19,166 nucleotides of DNA from Actinomycetota bacterium (GCA_010024485.1 RGGX01000009.1:1-19166), one strand, 5' to 3'. Numbered from the stretch's first letter, positions 6,466 through 14,283 are shown. A program made the numbers and translations. The notes: generated by a model from the sequence alone, not told the origin.

Positions 6466-7413
6466 CTAGACCCAGTCGCCCGATCGCCAACGCTGCGACT
6501 GGAGGCGGTAGCCGCGGGTGACGAGCACGGTCACCACGACGATCGCGATGACGAACACCGCGATGCCGAGGGCCGGGCGGAAGAGGCCGAGGACGAACGA
6601 GCCGACGGTGATGGCCGCGGTGACGGCCAGCCAGACCACGGTCCGCACGAGGCATCCGGCGGTCCGCACGGCGCCGACCGTGACCGAACCCGCCACCGCT
6701 CCGACCGTGCGACCTCGGTCGCGGGAGGTGTCACCGGTTCCGAGCTCGACGCGGTGGGCGCGACCGCTTCGGCTGGTCGCCGCTGAGAATCCGTCGATCA
6801 CGCCCTGGGCGAAGTCCCGGGTCAACTCCCGCACCCGTGCCCACAGCGCCCCGGCCTCGGCGACCGCGATGACGATCGCCACCTGCTCGCCGGGCGCGAG
6901 CGCCGCGCCGGGCCCCGGACGCTGGCCGATCACCCGGTTGGCGAGCCGGCTCGATCCCGGGACCGGGCGGAGCATGATCCGCGGGACATATCCGGCGCCG
7001 AGGAGCGCTCTCGAGGCGTCGAGGGGGGCGCTGCCGACCACATCGGGCACCAGTCCCGAGGGGCCGCGTCGGCGGTCGCGGGTTCGGCCCGTCCGGTCGT
7101 AGGCGCGGCGTCGAGCGGGGTCCGAGAGCGTCTCGTAGGCCGACTGGACGGTCTGGAACTCGGTGGGATCACCGCCGACATCAGGATGGGTCTCGCGGGC
7201 GCGACGTCGATAGGCGTCGCGGATCTCGTCCGCGCTGGCGCCGCGCTCGACCCCGAGCACCTTGTAGAGGTCGATCTCGGTGCTGTCGGTGCCGTCCGAT
7301 GCCGGATGTCGCGTCGAGCGCACCTCCGCGCCGCAGACGCATTCGGCGAGCAGGATCGGGTCGTCGAGTGTGATCTCGGCACCGCAGGCCCCGCAGCGAA
7401 CGGTCTCGGCCAT
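6466..7413 (-). CDS. J-domain protein with N-terminal zinc-ribbon-like motif, PASTA-like domain and two membrane helices
   Basis: The protein has 315 aa in four parts. Residues 7-27 hold Cys7-x2-Cys10 and Cys25-x-Cys27, a probable small zinc knuckle. Residues 46-108 form a J domain (DLYKVLGVERGASADEIRDAY) with the HPD tripeptide at 76-78 that stimulates Hsp70 ATPase. Residues about 121-184 resemble a PASTA domain: 'LVPDVVGSAPLDASRALLGAG' near the start and 'VIGQRPGPGAALAPGEQVAIVIAV' at the end. Two hydrophobic segments at about 255-278 and 281-299 form a likely membrane hairpin, followed by a basic tail. A hairpin would leave both J and PASTA-like parts in the cytoplasm, unusual for PASTA, which normally binds cell-wall material outside. 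It is not the general DnaJ (no Gly/Phe region, no CxxCxGxG repeats). It is divergent from rmuC. Confidence 0.85.
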   Translation of the reverse strand: MAETVRCGACGAEITLDDPILLAECVCGAEVRSTRHPASDGTDSTEIDLYKVLGVERGASADEIRDAYRRRARETHPDVGGDPTEFQTVQSAYETLSDPARRRAYDRTGRTRDRRRGPSGLVPDVVGSAPLDASRALLGAGYVPRIMLRPVPGSSRLANRVIGQRPGPGAALAPGEQVAIVIAVAEAGALWARVRELTRDFAQGVIDGFSAATSRSGRAHRVELGTGDTSRDRGRTVGAVAGSVTVGAVRTAGCLVRTVVWLAVTAAITVGSFVLGLFRPALGIAVFVIAIVVVTVLVTRGYRLQSQRWRSGDWV

Positions 7414-7419
7414 ACCCCG

Positions 7420-7425
7420 AGGCTA
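7420..7425 (-). promoter_or_regulatory. Putative -10 element of the J-domain gene (leaderless)
   Basis: On the minus strand TAGCCT is followed by six bases and the ATG at 7413. A possible -35 (CTGACC) lies 16 bp upstream of it. Confidence 0.45.
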
Positions 7426-7468
7426 GGGGAGCGCTGCCGGTGGTCAGGTCAGCGTCACACCCCTGTGG

Positions 7469-7474
7469 CAGGGT
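7469..7474 (+). promoter_or_regulatory. Putative -10 element of rmuC (leaderless)
   Basis: CAGGGT stands six bases before the GTG start at 7481. It matches TANNNT except for the first base. It overlaps the right arm of an imperfect inverted repeat (7458-7465 and 7469-7475). Confidence 0.35.
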
Positions 7475-7480
7475 GAGGGC

Positions 7481-8719
7481 GTGGACGCCGCAGTGATCGT
7501 GCTCATTCCCCTCGTGCTGGCCGTGCTGGTTCTGGTCGTGGTGCTCATCCGTCGACTCGGGCAGTCCTCATCGGCACCGACGACGGACGCCCCGGCCCCC
7601 GTGATCGACCACACCGCCCTCGTGACGGCGGTGCGCGAGGCCGTCGATGCCCAGGTGCGCAAGACGACCTCGGAGACCCTCGCCGACACCTCTCAGAGGG
7701 CCGGTGAGATGCTCGAGCAGCGCGGCCAACTGATCGCCGAGCAGACCAAGGGCCTGCTCGACCCGTTCGCCGCCCAGCTCACCCAGTTGAAGGATGCCGT
7801 CGGTCAGATGACGACCACCTTCGAGGGCGACAAGGCGACCGTGCGCGAGATGGCTGAGCAGCTCACCGGTCGAATCAACACGCTCAACGCCACGGCGACC
7901 CAGCTCGCCGGTGCGCTGAAGTCGCCGGCCGCCCGGGGTGCGTGGGGTGAGAACCAACTGCGCAACATCATCGAGCTGTCGGGGATGGCGCCCTACTGCG
8001 ACTTCGCCGAGCAGACGGTCGCCGGAGGCGACTCGGGTCGCCAGCGCCCCGACCTCACCGTCAACCTGCCGAACGGCGCCTTCATCGTCGTCGACTCGAA
8101 GGTCCCGCTGTCCGCCTATCTCGAGATGCAGGACGCCGCCGACGAGGCCGAGCGCCAGCGCCTCCTCGTCGAGCACGGCAAGGCGATGCGCGCGCACGTG
8201 AAGGCCCTCGCCGAGAAGCGCTACTGGGAGCAGTTCCCCGAGTCGCCCGATTTCGTCGTCATGTTCGTCCCCGGCGAGTCGTTCCTCGCCGACGCGCTCC
8301 GCGTCGATGCTTCCCTCGCCGAAGACGCCATGCGGTCCCGGGTCGTCGTCACCTCACCGATGAGCCTCATGGCGCTGCTGCTCACCGTCGCCCGCGGTTG
8401 GCAGACCCGTCAGATCGCCGAGAACGCCACGAAGGTCCAGCACGAGGCCGCCGAGCTGTACCGCCGCATCGACACCGTGCTCGAGTCGATGGCGAAGACC
8501 GGCCGGGGGCTCACGTCGGCGACCGATGCCTACAACAAGATGGTCGGGAGCGTTGAGGCGCGCCTGTTGCCCTCGATGCGCCGCTTCCGCGACTACGGAG
8601 TTCCCGGCGACGACCTCACCGACGTACCCCAACTCGAGCACACCGTCCGTGAGATCGGCGCCGAGGAGATGCGCTCGGCTGAGATCGAGTCCGGCTCGGC
8701 CGGCGAGCTCGAGGCCTGA
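7481..8719 (+). CDS. rmuC: DNA recombination protein RmuC
   Basis: The protein has 412 aa. A single N-terminal membrane segment (about 4-23, VIVLIPLVLAVLVLVVVLI) is followed by RR and a long predicted coiled coil (about 45-145). The RmuC core follows, including 'GAWGENQLRNIIEL' (Glu157) and the nuclease-like signature 'RPDLTVNLPNGAFIVVDSK' with Asp191, Asp205 and Lys207, matching a PD-(D/E)xK fold. RmuC limits rearrangements between inverted repeats in E. coli and has been linked to anti-phage and DNA-quality functions; its exact substrate is not settled. The GTG start is chosen because it gives the membrane segment at the very N-terminus and sits 6 nt after CAGGGT. It is convergent with the acyl-CoA synthetase gene, with one base between the stops. 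Confidence 0.95.
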   Translation: MDAAVIVLIPLVLAVLVLVVVLIRRLGQSSSAPTTDAPAPVIDHTALVTAVREAVDAQVRKTTSETLADTSQRAGEMLEQRGQLIAEQTKGLLDPFAAQLTQLKDAVGQMTTTFEGDKATVREMAEQLTGRINTLNATATQLAGALKSPAARGAWGENQLRNIIELSGMAPYCDFAEQTVAGGDSGRQRPDLTVNLPNGAFIVVDSKVPLSAYLEMQDAADEAERQRLLVEHGKAMRAHVKALAEKRYWEQFPESPDFVVMFVPGESFLADALRVDASLAEDAMRSRVVVTSPMSLMALLLTVARGWQTRQIAENATKVQHEAAELYRRIDTVLESMAKTGRGLTSATDAYNKMVGSVEARLLPSMRRFRDYGVPGDDLTDVPQLEHTVREIGAEEMRSAEIESGSAGELEA

Positions 8720-8720
8720 C

Positions 8721-10361
8721 TCAGGCCGTCGACCCGAATCCCTCGAGCCCGAGCTGCTCGACGGCCATCTCCCGAAGCAGGTACTTCTGGATCTTGCCGG
8801 TGACCGTCATCGGGAACTCCTCGACCGCGATCACGTAGCGCGGCACCTTGAAGTGCGCGATGCGTCCCGAGCAGAACGACCTCACCGAGTCGGTTTCGAC
8901 CGAAGCCCCGGCGTGGGTCTGCACGAACGCGCAGATCTCCTCGCCGAAGCGCTCGTCGGGGACCCCGACCACCTGGACGTCGGCGATGTCGGGATGGGTG
9001 TAGAGGTACTCCTCGATCTCCCGCGGTGAGACGTTCTCGCCCCCGCGGATGATGAGGTCCTTGATCCGGCCGGTGATGTTCACGTAGCCCTCGTCGTCCA
9101 TCACCGCGAGGTCGCCGGTGTGCATCCAGCCGTCGGCGTCGATGGCCGCCGCGGTCTTCTCAGGCTCGTTCCAGTAGCCGCGCATCACCGAGTAGCCGCG
9201 GGTCTGGAACTCCCCGGAGACTCCGCGCGCGACCGTCTCGCCGGTCTCTGGCTCAGCCACTCGGATCTCCACATGGGGGAGCACCCGCCCGACCGTCGAC
9301 ACCCGCTTGTTGATCGAGTCGTCCTTGCCGGTCTGTGTGGACACCGGGGAGGTCTCTGTCATCCCGTAGGCGATGGTCACCTCCGACATGTTCATCCGGT
9401 CGATCACCTGGCGCATCACCTCGACCGGGCAGGGGGAGCCCGCCATGATCCCGGTGCGCAACGAGGACAGGTCGTAGGAGTCGAAGTCATCCACGGCCAA
9501 CTCCGCGATGAACATCGTCGGCACCCCGTAGAGGGAGGTGCAGCGCTCCTCGCTCACCGCCCGGAGCACGGAGACCGGCTCGAAGGCGTCGTTCGGGATC
9601 ACCATGGTCGAGCCGTGGGTGGTCGAGCCGAGGTTGCCCATGACCATCCCGAAGCAGTGGTAGAAGGGCACCGGTATGCACACCCGGTCGTGCTCGGTGT
9701 AGCCGAGTGTCTCACCGACGAAGAAACCGTTGTTCAAGATGTTGCGGTGGGTGAGGGTGGCGCCCTTCGGCAGTCCGGTCGTGCCCGAGGTGTACTGGAT
9801 GTTGATCGGATCGGTGTTGGCGAGCGAGGCCGACCTCACCGACACCGCCTCGGAGGTCACCGAGTCGGCTCGGCCGAGCAACTCGGCCCACTCAGGCGAG
9901 TCGAAGAAGACCGCTCGCTCCACCGTCGGACAGGCATCGGCGACCTCGGCCCACATCGCCCGGTAGTCGCTGGTCTTGAACTCCTGCGCCGCGAGCAGGA
10001 GGCGCGAGCCCGACTGGTTGAGGGCGAACTCGAGTTCGCTCGTCCGGTAGGCAGGGTTGACGCACACCATGATCGCGCCGATGCGGGCGGTGGCGTACTG
10101 GGTGAGCACCCACTCGTAGCGATTCGGCGACCAGATCGCCACGCGATCGCCGACCTCGAGCCCGCCGGCGAGCAGGGCGCGGGCCAACTCGTCGACCCGG
10201 GTGTCGAGCTCGTCGTAGGTCCAGCGGATGCCCTGGTGGCGAACCACGAGCGCCTCGCGGTCGCCGTGGGCGGCCACGGTCGCCCGGAAGTTCTCGTCGA
10301 TCGTGGTCTCGAGCAACGCGGTGTCGGTGGCGCCGACCGCTGTGGCGAGCTGTACGTCCAT
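8721..10361 (-). CDS. Acyl-CoA synthetase (AMP-binding, ACSF2-like)
   Basis: The enzyme has 546 aa and belongs to the ANL superfamily. Motifs are the phosphate loop QYTSGTTGLPKG (189-200), 'FYHCFGM' (233-239), AYGMTET (331-337), WMHTGD (412-417, Asp417), the hinge 'TGRIKDLIIRGGENVSPREIEE' (430-451) and the catalytic lysine Lys523 in 'VTGKIQKY'. It activates a fatty acid, probably short to medium or long chain, to its CoA thioester for beta-oxidation or lipid synthesis. The ATG at 10361 is preferred because an AGGGGGA Shine-Dalgarno lies 3 nt upstream and the longer GTG start at 10385 would lie inside the putative -10. It follows the PadR-type gene by 39 nt on the same strand, so that regulator may control it. 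Confidence 0.94.
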   Translation of the reverse strand: MDVQLATAVGATDTALLETTIDENFRATVAAHGDREALVVRHQGIRWTYDELDTRVDELARALLAGGLEVGDRVAIWSPNRYEWVLTQYATARIGAIMVCVNPAYRTSELEFALNQSGSRLLLAAQEFKTSDYRAMWAEVADACPTVERAVFFDSPEWAELLGRADSVTSEAVSVRSASLANTDPINIQYTSGTTGLPKGATLTHRNILNNGFFVGETLGYTEHDRVCIPVPFYHCFGMVMGNLGSTTHGSTMVIPNDAFEPVSVLRAVSEERCTSLYGVPTMFIAELAVDDFDSYDLSSLRTGIMAGSPCPVEVMRQVIDRMNMSEVTIAYGMTETSPVSTQTGKDDSINKRVSTVGRVLPHVEIRVAEPETGETVARGVSGEFQTRGYSVMRGYWNEPEKTAAAIDADGWMHTGDLAVMDDEGYVNITGRIKDLIIRGGENVSPREIEEYLYTHPDIADVQVVGVPDERFGEEICAFVQTHAGASVETDSVRSFCSGRIAHFKVPRYVIAVEEFPMTVTGKIQKYLLREMAVEQLGLEGFGSTA

Positions 10362-10364
10362 GAA

Positions 10365-10389
10365 TCCCCCTGATCCGCTCCGCACCCTA
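10365..10389 (-). promoter_or_regulatory. Putative -10 and ribosome-binding site for the acyl-CoA synthetase
   Basis: On the minus strand TAGGGT (10389-10384) would start a transcript near 10377. Its short leader contains AGGGGGA (10371-10365), 3 nt before ATG 10361. This is the one clear leadered start in the window and decides the start choice. Confidence 0.5.
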
Positions 10390-10400
10390 GTGAGGGTGTC

Positions 10401-10892
10401 TCAGCGGCTGCTCATCTCGCGTAGGAACTCCCGGGTGGCAGCGGCCGAGCGCGCTCGCCAGCTCGCCACGATGTCCTCGGGGGTGTCGGAAGAGATGAGC
10501 GCGTCGAGGTGATCATCGAGTCGCTCGAGCTGACGGCCGGCGAGATCCGCTGGCCCGAGTCCGATCCGTCTCCGCAGTTCGCACTTCACGAGGAAGGCGG
10601 TTCGCAGGTCGCGCACATGGTCGACCGGGGTGTCGATGAAGGCGTCGCGGGCTCTGCGTCCTCGGGTGGTGACCCGCATGAGGTGGCGTCGCGATGAGCG
10701 GTCCCGAGTGATGAGCGCGTGTTCCTCGAGGAGATCGAGCGCCCGATAGGTGAGGGGGCGCGAGAGCGACCAGATCCGGCCGATCTCGCCGTCGGGGGCG
10801 AGTGTGCGAACCAGGTGCCAGCCGTGCACGCCGGATTCGTGCTCGGCGACGAGGGCGAGACAGGTCGCCTCCGCGAGCGACAGGGACTCCAC
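10401..10892 (-). CDS. PadR-family winged-helix transcriptional regulator
   Basis: The protein has 163 aa from a GTG start. The N-terminal 60 residues ('LSLAEATCLALVAEHESGVHGWHLVRTL', then 'LSRPLTYRALDLLEEHALI') fit the PadR winged helix: the Leu-rich first helix, a 'G..L...L' turn, and a recognition helix ending in 'YRALDLLEEHALI'. A basic wing follows (RDRSSRRHLMRVTTRGRRA). The C-terminal half is helical and probably dimerises. PadR proteins are usually repressors of small-molecule-responsive genes. It is divergent from modA across 46 bp containing an inverted repeat, and lies 39 nt upstream of the acyl-CoA synthetase on the same strand. Either the ligase or the molybdate operon could be its target. 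The start follows TACGAT by six bases; nearby ATG codons are out of frame. Confidence 0.85.
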   Translation of the reverse strand: MESLSLAEATCLALVAEHESGVHGWHLVRTLAPDGEIGRIWSLSRPLTYRALDLLEEHALITRDRSSRRHLMRVTTRGRRARDAFIDTPVDHVRDLRTAFLVKCELRRRIGLGPADLAGRQLERLDDHLDALISSDTPEDIVASWRARSAAATREFLREMSSR

Positions 10893-10898
10893 GGCATC

Positions 10899-10904
10899 AT
10901 CGTA
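10899..10904 (-). promoter_or_regulatory. Putative -10 element of the PadR-type gene (leaderless)
   Basis: On the minus strand TACGAT is followed by six bases and the GTG at 10892. The inverted repeat at 10911-10929 lies immediately upstream, over the spacer and -35 region. Confidence 0.45.
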
Positions 10905-10910
10905 GAGGAA

Positions 10911-10929
10911 ATAGTCAGAATGTGACTAT
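10911..10929. promoter_or_regulatory. Inverted repeat ATAGTCA-N5-TGACTAT, putative operator
   Basis: Two perfect 7-bp arms (10911-10917 and 10923-10929) are separated by GAATG in the 46-bp gap between padR-type gene and modA. The right arm overlaps the proposed modA -10 (10927-10932), so a bound protein should block modA transcription. It also covers the upstream part of the padR-type promoter. The likely binder is the adjacent regulator or an unlinked ModE-like protein; the sequence is not the E. coli ModE site. Confidence 0.65.
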
Positions 10930-10932
10930 CTT
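10927..10932 (+). promoter_or_regulatory. Putative -10 element of modABC (leaderless)
   Basis: TATCTT stands six bases before the ATG at 10939, predicting a transcript that begins at or near the start codon. No good -35 is seen. Confidence 0.5.
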
Positions 10933-10938
10933 GTGCCG

Positions 10939-11673
10939 ATGCTCGGGCTTCAACGACCATCCGTCGCGCTTCTCGCGACGAGCGCCGCGCTCGCGGCGGG
11001 GTGCGGTTCGGGCGGAGATCGGCTCGACGTGTTCGCCGCGGCATCCCTCGCCGCGGTGATGGGCGACCTCGAGCCCGTCTTCGAGGCTGAGCACCCCGAC
11101 GTCGACGTCGTCGTCAACCTCGCCGGGTCGTCGACCCTCGCCGCCCAGATCCTGGCCGGCGCCGAGGCCGCCGTCTTCGCCTCCGCCGATGAGGTCCAGA
11201 TGGACATCGTGCGCGAGGGCCTCGGGTTGCCCTCCGCCACCACCTTCGCGACCAACCGCCTGGTGATCGTGGTCGCCCCCGGCAACCCCCTCGGCATCAG
11301 CGGTCTGGGGGACCTCGCGCAGCGAGACGATCTCGTCGTGTCGCTCGCCGCCCCGGAGGTGCCGGCCGGCCGGTACGCGCTCGCGGCGTTCGATCAGGCC
11401 GGGCTGACGGTGGGCCCGGCCACCCTCGAGGCCGATGTCCGCGGCGTCGTCACCCGCGTCGCCCTCGGTGAGGCCGACGCCGGACTGGCCTACGTCACCG
11501 ACGTGCTCGGTCGAAGCGACGTCGATGGGGTTCCACTCCCCGCTGAGGTCGACGTCGTCGTCGAGTACCCGGTCCTCGCGGTCGACTCCCGGCTCGGAGC
11601 CGAGTTCGTCGATCTGCTGGGTTCCGAGCGCGGCCGCTCGATCCTCGCAGCGAACGGATTCGGCCTGCCGTGA
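10939..11673 (+). CDS. modA: Molybdate ABC transporter, substrate-binding lipoprotein
   Basis: The protein has 244 aa from ATG 10939. A short basic and hydrophobic signal peptide ends in 'ALAAGC', so Cys22 is probably lipidated and the protein anchored outside the membrane. The mature part carries ModA features: 'VFAAASLAAVMGDLEPVFE', then 'NLAGSSTLAAQI', 'VFASADEVQMD', 'NRLVIVVAPGNP' and 'ADAGLAYVTDV'. The Ser, Ala and Tyr residues in the first, second and last of these are the oxyanion contacts in ModA structures. It captures molybdate, or tungstate, and delivers it to ModBC. An alternative GTG two codons upstream (10933) is less likely, since ATG lies 6 nt after TATCTT. Its stop overlaps the modB start (GTGA). 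Confidence 0.93.
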   Translation: MLGLQRPSVALLATSAALAAGCGSGGDRLDVFAAASLAAVMGDLEPVFEAEHPDVDVVVNLAGSSTLAAQILAGAEAAVFASADEVQMDIVREGLGLPSATTFATNRLVIVVAPGNPLGISGLGDLAQRDDLVVSLAAPEVPAGRYALAAFDQAGLTVGPATLEADVRGVVTRVALGEADAGLAYVTDVLGRSDVDGVPLPAEVDVVVEYPVLAVDSRLGAEFVDLLGSERGRSILAANGFGLP

Positions 11674-12479
11674 GCGACACCCGTCGACCCTCCGTCCCCC
11701 GGCTCGTACTGGTGCCGGCGGCCCTCGGTATCGCCCTCTTCGCCCTGCCGGTGATCGGTCTCGTCAGTCGCGCACCCTGGTCGGATCTCGCATCGCTCAT
11801 CACCGACCCCGCGCCCCGATCGGCGCTGGTGCTCTCGGTCGTCACCAGCCTCGTCACCACCGCGATCGCCCTCGCGCTCGGTGTTCCCCTCGCGCTCGTC
11901 CTCGCCCGCACCCGGCTCCCGGGGCGCGGTGTCGTGCTCGCGGTGTGCACCCTGTCGATGGTGCTCCCCCCGGTCGTCGCCGGTGTCGCGCTGCTGTCGG
12001 CGCTCGGCCGGCGGGGCGTGATCGGCAGACTCCTCGATGACCATCTCGGCCTCACGATCCCGTTCACCCCGGCGGCCGTTGTCATCGCCCAGTTGTTCGT
12101 GGCCATGCCGTTCCTCGTGGTCACCCTGGAGAGCGCGCTCCGGTCCGCCGACCGGGCTCCCGAGGAGGTCGCGAGGACCCTCGGCGCACGCCCCTGGCGG
12201 GTACTCGCCACCGTCACCTTGCCCTCGGTGCGTGGCGCGCTCGGCGCCGGCGCGGTGCTCACGTGGGCGAGGGCCATCGGGGAGTTCGGCGCCACCATCA
12301 CCTTCGCGGGGAACCTGCCCGGGGTCACCAGGACCCTGCCGACCGAGACCTACCTCGCGCTCCAGACCGACCCCGGTCGGGCCGTGCTGTTGTCGCTCCT
12401 GCAGGTCGGGGTCTCGCTCGCGGTCCTCCTCGCCCTGCGACACCGTTGGGTGCCGGCGTTGACCGGGAGGCGGCCATGA
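11670..12479 (+). CDS. modB: Molybdate ABC transporter, permease
   Basis: This is a 269-aa integral membrane protein with about five or six hydrophobic segments: roughly 11-33, 51-79, 88-110, 130-155, 190-215 and 238-258. The cytoplasmic coupling loop has the form 'EEVARTLGARPWRVLATVTLPSVRGALGAG' (about 168-197), matching the EAA motif that contacts the ATPase. The 'SMVLPPVVAGVALL' and 'RAIGEFGATITFAGN' stretches are characteristic of ModB and sulfate/molybdate permeases. It forms the membrane channel of the importer. The start is a GTG overlapping the modA stop, and its own stop overlaps the modC ATG (ATGA). Translation of the three genes is therefore probably coupled. Confidence 0.94.
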   Translation: MSDTRRPSVPRLVLVPAALGIALFALPVIGLVSRAPWSDLASLITDPAPRSALVLSVVTSLVTTAIALALGVPLALVLARTRLPGRGVVLAVCTLSMVLPPVVAGVALLSALGRRGVIGRLLDDHLGLTIPFTPAAVVIAQLFVAMPFLVVTLESALRSADRAPEEVARTLGARPWRVLATVTLPSVRGALGAGAVLTWARAIGEFGATITFAGNLPGVTRTLPTETYLALQTDPGRAVLLSLLQVGVSLAVLLALRHRWVPALTGRRP

Positions 12480-13531
12480 CGCTCGTCGTCCGGATCACCC
12501 GGGACATCGGCCCGCACCACCTGGACGTCGACCTCGAGGTCGCGACCGGGGAGCGTCTGGTCATCGTCGGGCCGAACGCCGCCGGGAAGACCTCGCTGTT
12601 GCGCTCGATCATCGGACTCGACCCCGCCGGTGACGGACGCATCGCCCTCGGATCCGAGGTGTGGCACGACTCGGCCACCGGAGCCGATACCGCGGTGGAG
12701 GCTCGCCGGGTCGGCTTCGTCCCGCAGCACCCCACCCTGCTCGCCCATCTCGACGCGCTCGCCAACGTCGCCTACGGCCCCCGCTCGCGGGGAGCCGGAC
12801 GAGCCGAGTCCCGCGCCATCGCGATGAACGCCATGGAAACCCTCGCGGTCGACCACCTCTCGGGCCGCCGGCCCGACACCCTCTCGGGAGGGGAGGCTCA
12901 ACGGGTGGCGATCGCGCGAGCACTCGCGATCGAGCCGAGCCTTCTGGTGCTCGACGAACCGACCTCGGCGCTTGACATCGCGGCTCGGCCCGGCATGCGG
13001 GCCTTGATCTCGACGGCCACGGCCGCATCGGAGGCTCCGGCTGTCATCGTCACCCACGACGCGGTCGACGCGCTCACCCTCGGCGACCGGATCGCTGTCC
13101 TCGAGCAGGGCCGCCTCACCCAGGTGGGCACCGGGCGCGAGCTGGCGGCGGCGCCGCGAACCCCCTATGTCGCCGAACTGCTCGGCATCAACCTGATCCG
13201 CGGGTCGCTGCAGGGATTGGTGCTCAGCACCGGGGCGTTCGAGCTCACCGTCGGCGCGCACGACATCGACGACGGACCAGCGATCGCCACGGTGCGGCCG
13301 CGGTCGATCTCTCTCCACCGGTCACGGCCCGAGGGCAGCCCTCGCAATGTCTGGCAGTCGCGGGTCACCTCGATCGACCGCGGAGCCGACCGGGTGAGGG
13401 TGCGCCTCACCGAGCCGGTGGAGATCGTCGTCGACCTCACACCGGCGGGGCTCTCCGCGATCGGGGTGGGGGAGGGCGACGAGGTGTGGGCCTCGGTGAA
13501 GGCCTCGGAGGTGACCGTCGCCAGCGGGTGA
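12476..13531 (+). CDS. modC: Molybdate ABC transporter, ATP-binding protein
   Basis: The protein has 351 aa. Walker A is GPNAAGKTS (32-40), the Q-loop Gln84 is in 'FVPQHP', the signature is LSGGEAQ (136-142), Walker B with catalytic glutamate is LLVLDEP (156-162, Asp160/Glu161), and the H-loop His194 is in 'VTHD'. The C-terminal part, about 210-350, matches a regulatory region with a TOBE/Mop-type oxyanion-binding domain ('NVWQSRVTSIDRGADRVRVRL', 'VWASVKASEVTVASG'). It powers import and may sense intracellular molybdate. The ATG at 12476 overlaps the modB stop and places Walker A at the normal distance; an in-frame start at 12263 would lie inside modB. It is the last gene of the operon and converges with an SDR gene 13 bp away. 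Confidence 0.94.
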   Translation: MTLVVRITRDIGPHHLDVDLEVATGERLVIVGPNAAGKTSLLRSIIGLDPAGDGRIALGSEVWHDSATGADTAVEARRVGFVPQHPTLLAHLDALANVAYGPRSRGAGRAESRAIAMNAMETLAVDHLSGRRPDTLSGGEAQRVAIARALAIEPSLLVLDEPTSALDIAARPGMRALISTATAASEAPAVIVTHDAVDALTLGDRIAVLEQGRLTQVGTGRELAAAPRTPYVAELLGINLIRGSLQGLVLSTGAFELTVGAHDIDDGPAIATVRPRSISLHRSRPEGSPRNVWQSRVTSIDRGADRVRVRLTEPVEIVVDLTPAGLSAIGVGEGDEVWASVKASEVTVASG

Positions 13532-13544
13532 GGCGGTCGCGGGT

Positions 13545-14270
13545 TCAGCCGTTGGCCGAGCGGCCGATCGAGGAGCCTCCGTCGACCCGCAGGGTCTGAC
13601 CGGTCAGCCAGCCAGCGTCGTCGGACAACAGGAAGGCGATCGCCGCGGCGATGTCGTCGACGGAGCCGATCCGGTTCATGGGCACCATCGCGAGATAGCG
13701 GGCCTCGCCCTCGGAGCCGACCGGGTTGTTCTCGCGGAAGAGCTCGGTCTCGACCGGACCGGGGGCCACGGCGTTCACCGTGATGCCGTCGGGCGCCAAC
13801 TCGAGGGCCCACATCCGCGTGAGGTGCTCGAGGGCCGCCTTCGACGAGCCGTAGGCGGATCGTCCGGCCACACCTCCGAGCGCGACCACGCTCGAGATGT
13901 TGACGATGCGACCCCATCCTCGCTCGCGCATACCCGGGATCGCGGCCTGCACGGTCTGGATCGAGGTGCGGACCGTGAGATCGTGCACGTGGGCGAAGTC
14001 GTCGAGGCCGATGTCACCGAGCAGCTGCGCGCGCACCACGCCGACGTTGTTCACCACCGCGTCGATCGGGCCGTCGGCCAGCACCGAGTCGAGCGCCGCC
14101 GCCGTCGCCTCGCTGTCGGACAGGTCGACGGTGACGAACTCACCGGGCGCGTCATCGGGTCTCGTCCGGGCCAGTCCGACGGGGGAGTGGCCCGCGGAGG
14201 CGAGTCGGTGGGAGAGCGCTCGCCCGATGCCCTTCGAGGCCCCGGTGATGAGGATGCGTCGGCTTGCCAT
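13545..14270 (-). CDS. SDR-family oxidoreductase (FabG-like)
   Basis: This is a classical SDR of 241 aa. The cofactor loop TGASKGIG is at 9-16, NNVG at 74-77 (Val where Ala is usual) and the catalytic set is Ser127, Tyr140 and Lys144. The C-terminal 'WLTGQTLRVDGGSS' is typical of FabG-type beta-ketoacyl or polyol dehydrogenases. The substrate cannot be named. It lies 13 bp downstream of leuS on the same strand, so read-through from leuS is likely, but TACGGT lies 6 nt before its ATG and could give it a separate leaderless transcript. An Arg in the second-strand region ('LARTRPDD') hints at NADP preference, weakly. Confidence 0.92.
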   Translation of the reverse strand: MASRRILITGASKGIGRALSHRLASAGHSPVGLARTRPDDAPGEFVTVDLSDSEATAAALDSVLADGPIDAVVNNVGVVRAQLLGDIGLDDFAHVHDLTVRTSIQTVQAAIPGMRERGWGRIVNISSVVALGGVAGRSAYGSSKAALEHLTRMWALELAPDGITVNAVAPGPVETELFRENNPVGSEGEARYLAMVPMNRIGSVDDIAAAIAFLLSDDAGWLTGQTLRVDGGSSIGRSANG

Positions 14271-14276
14271 GGGCCG

Positions 14277-14282
14277 ACCGTA
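14277..14282 (-). promoter_or_regulatory. Putative -10 element of the downstream SDR gene (leaderless)
   Basis: On the minus strand TACGGT lies between the leuS stop and the SDR ATG at 14270, with a six-base spacing. It would let the SDR be transcribed independently of leuS. Confidence 0.4.
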
Positions 14283-14283
14283 C

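Noticed and set aside
12263..12475. N-terminal extension of ModC
   Set aside because: It lies within modB in another frame; the ATGA overlap at 12476 gives a normal ModC N-terminus.
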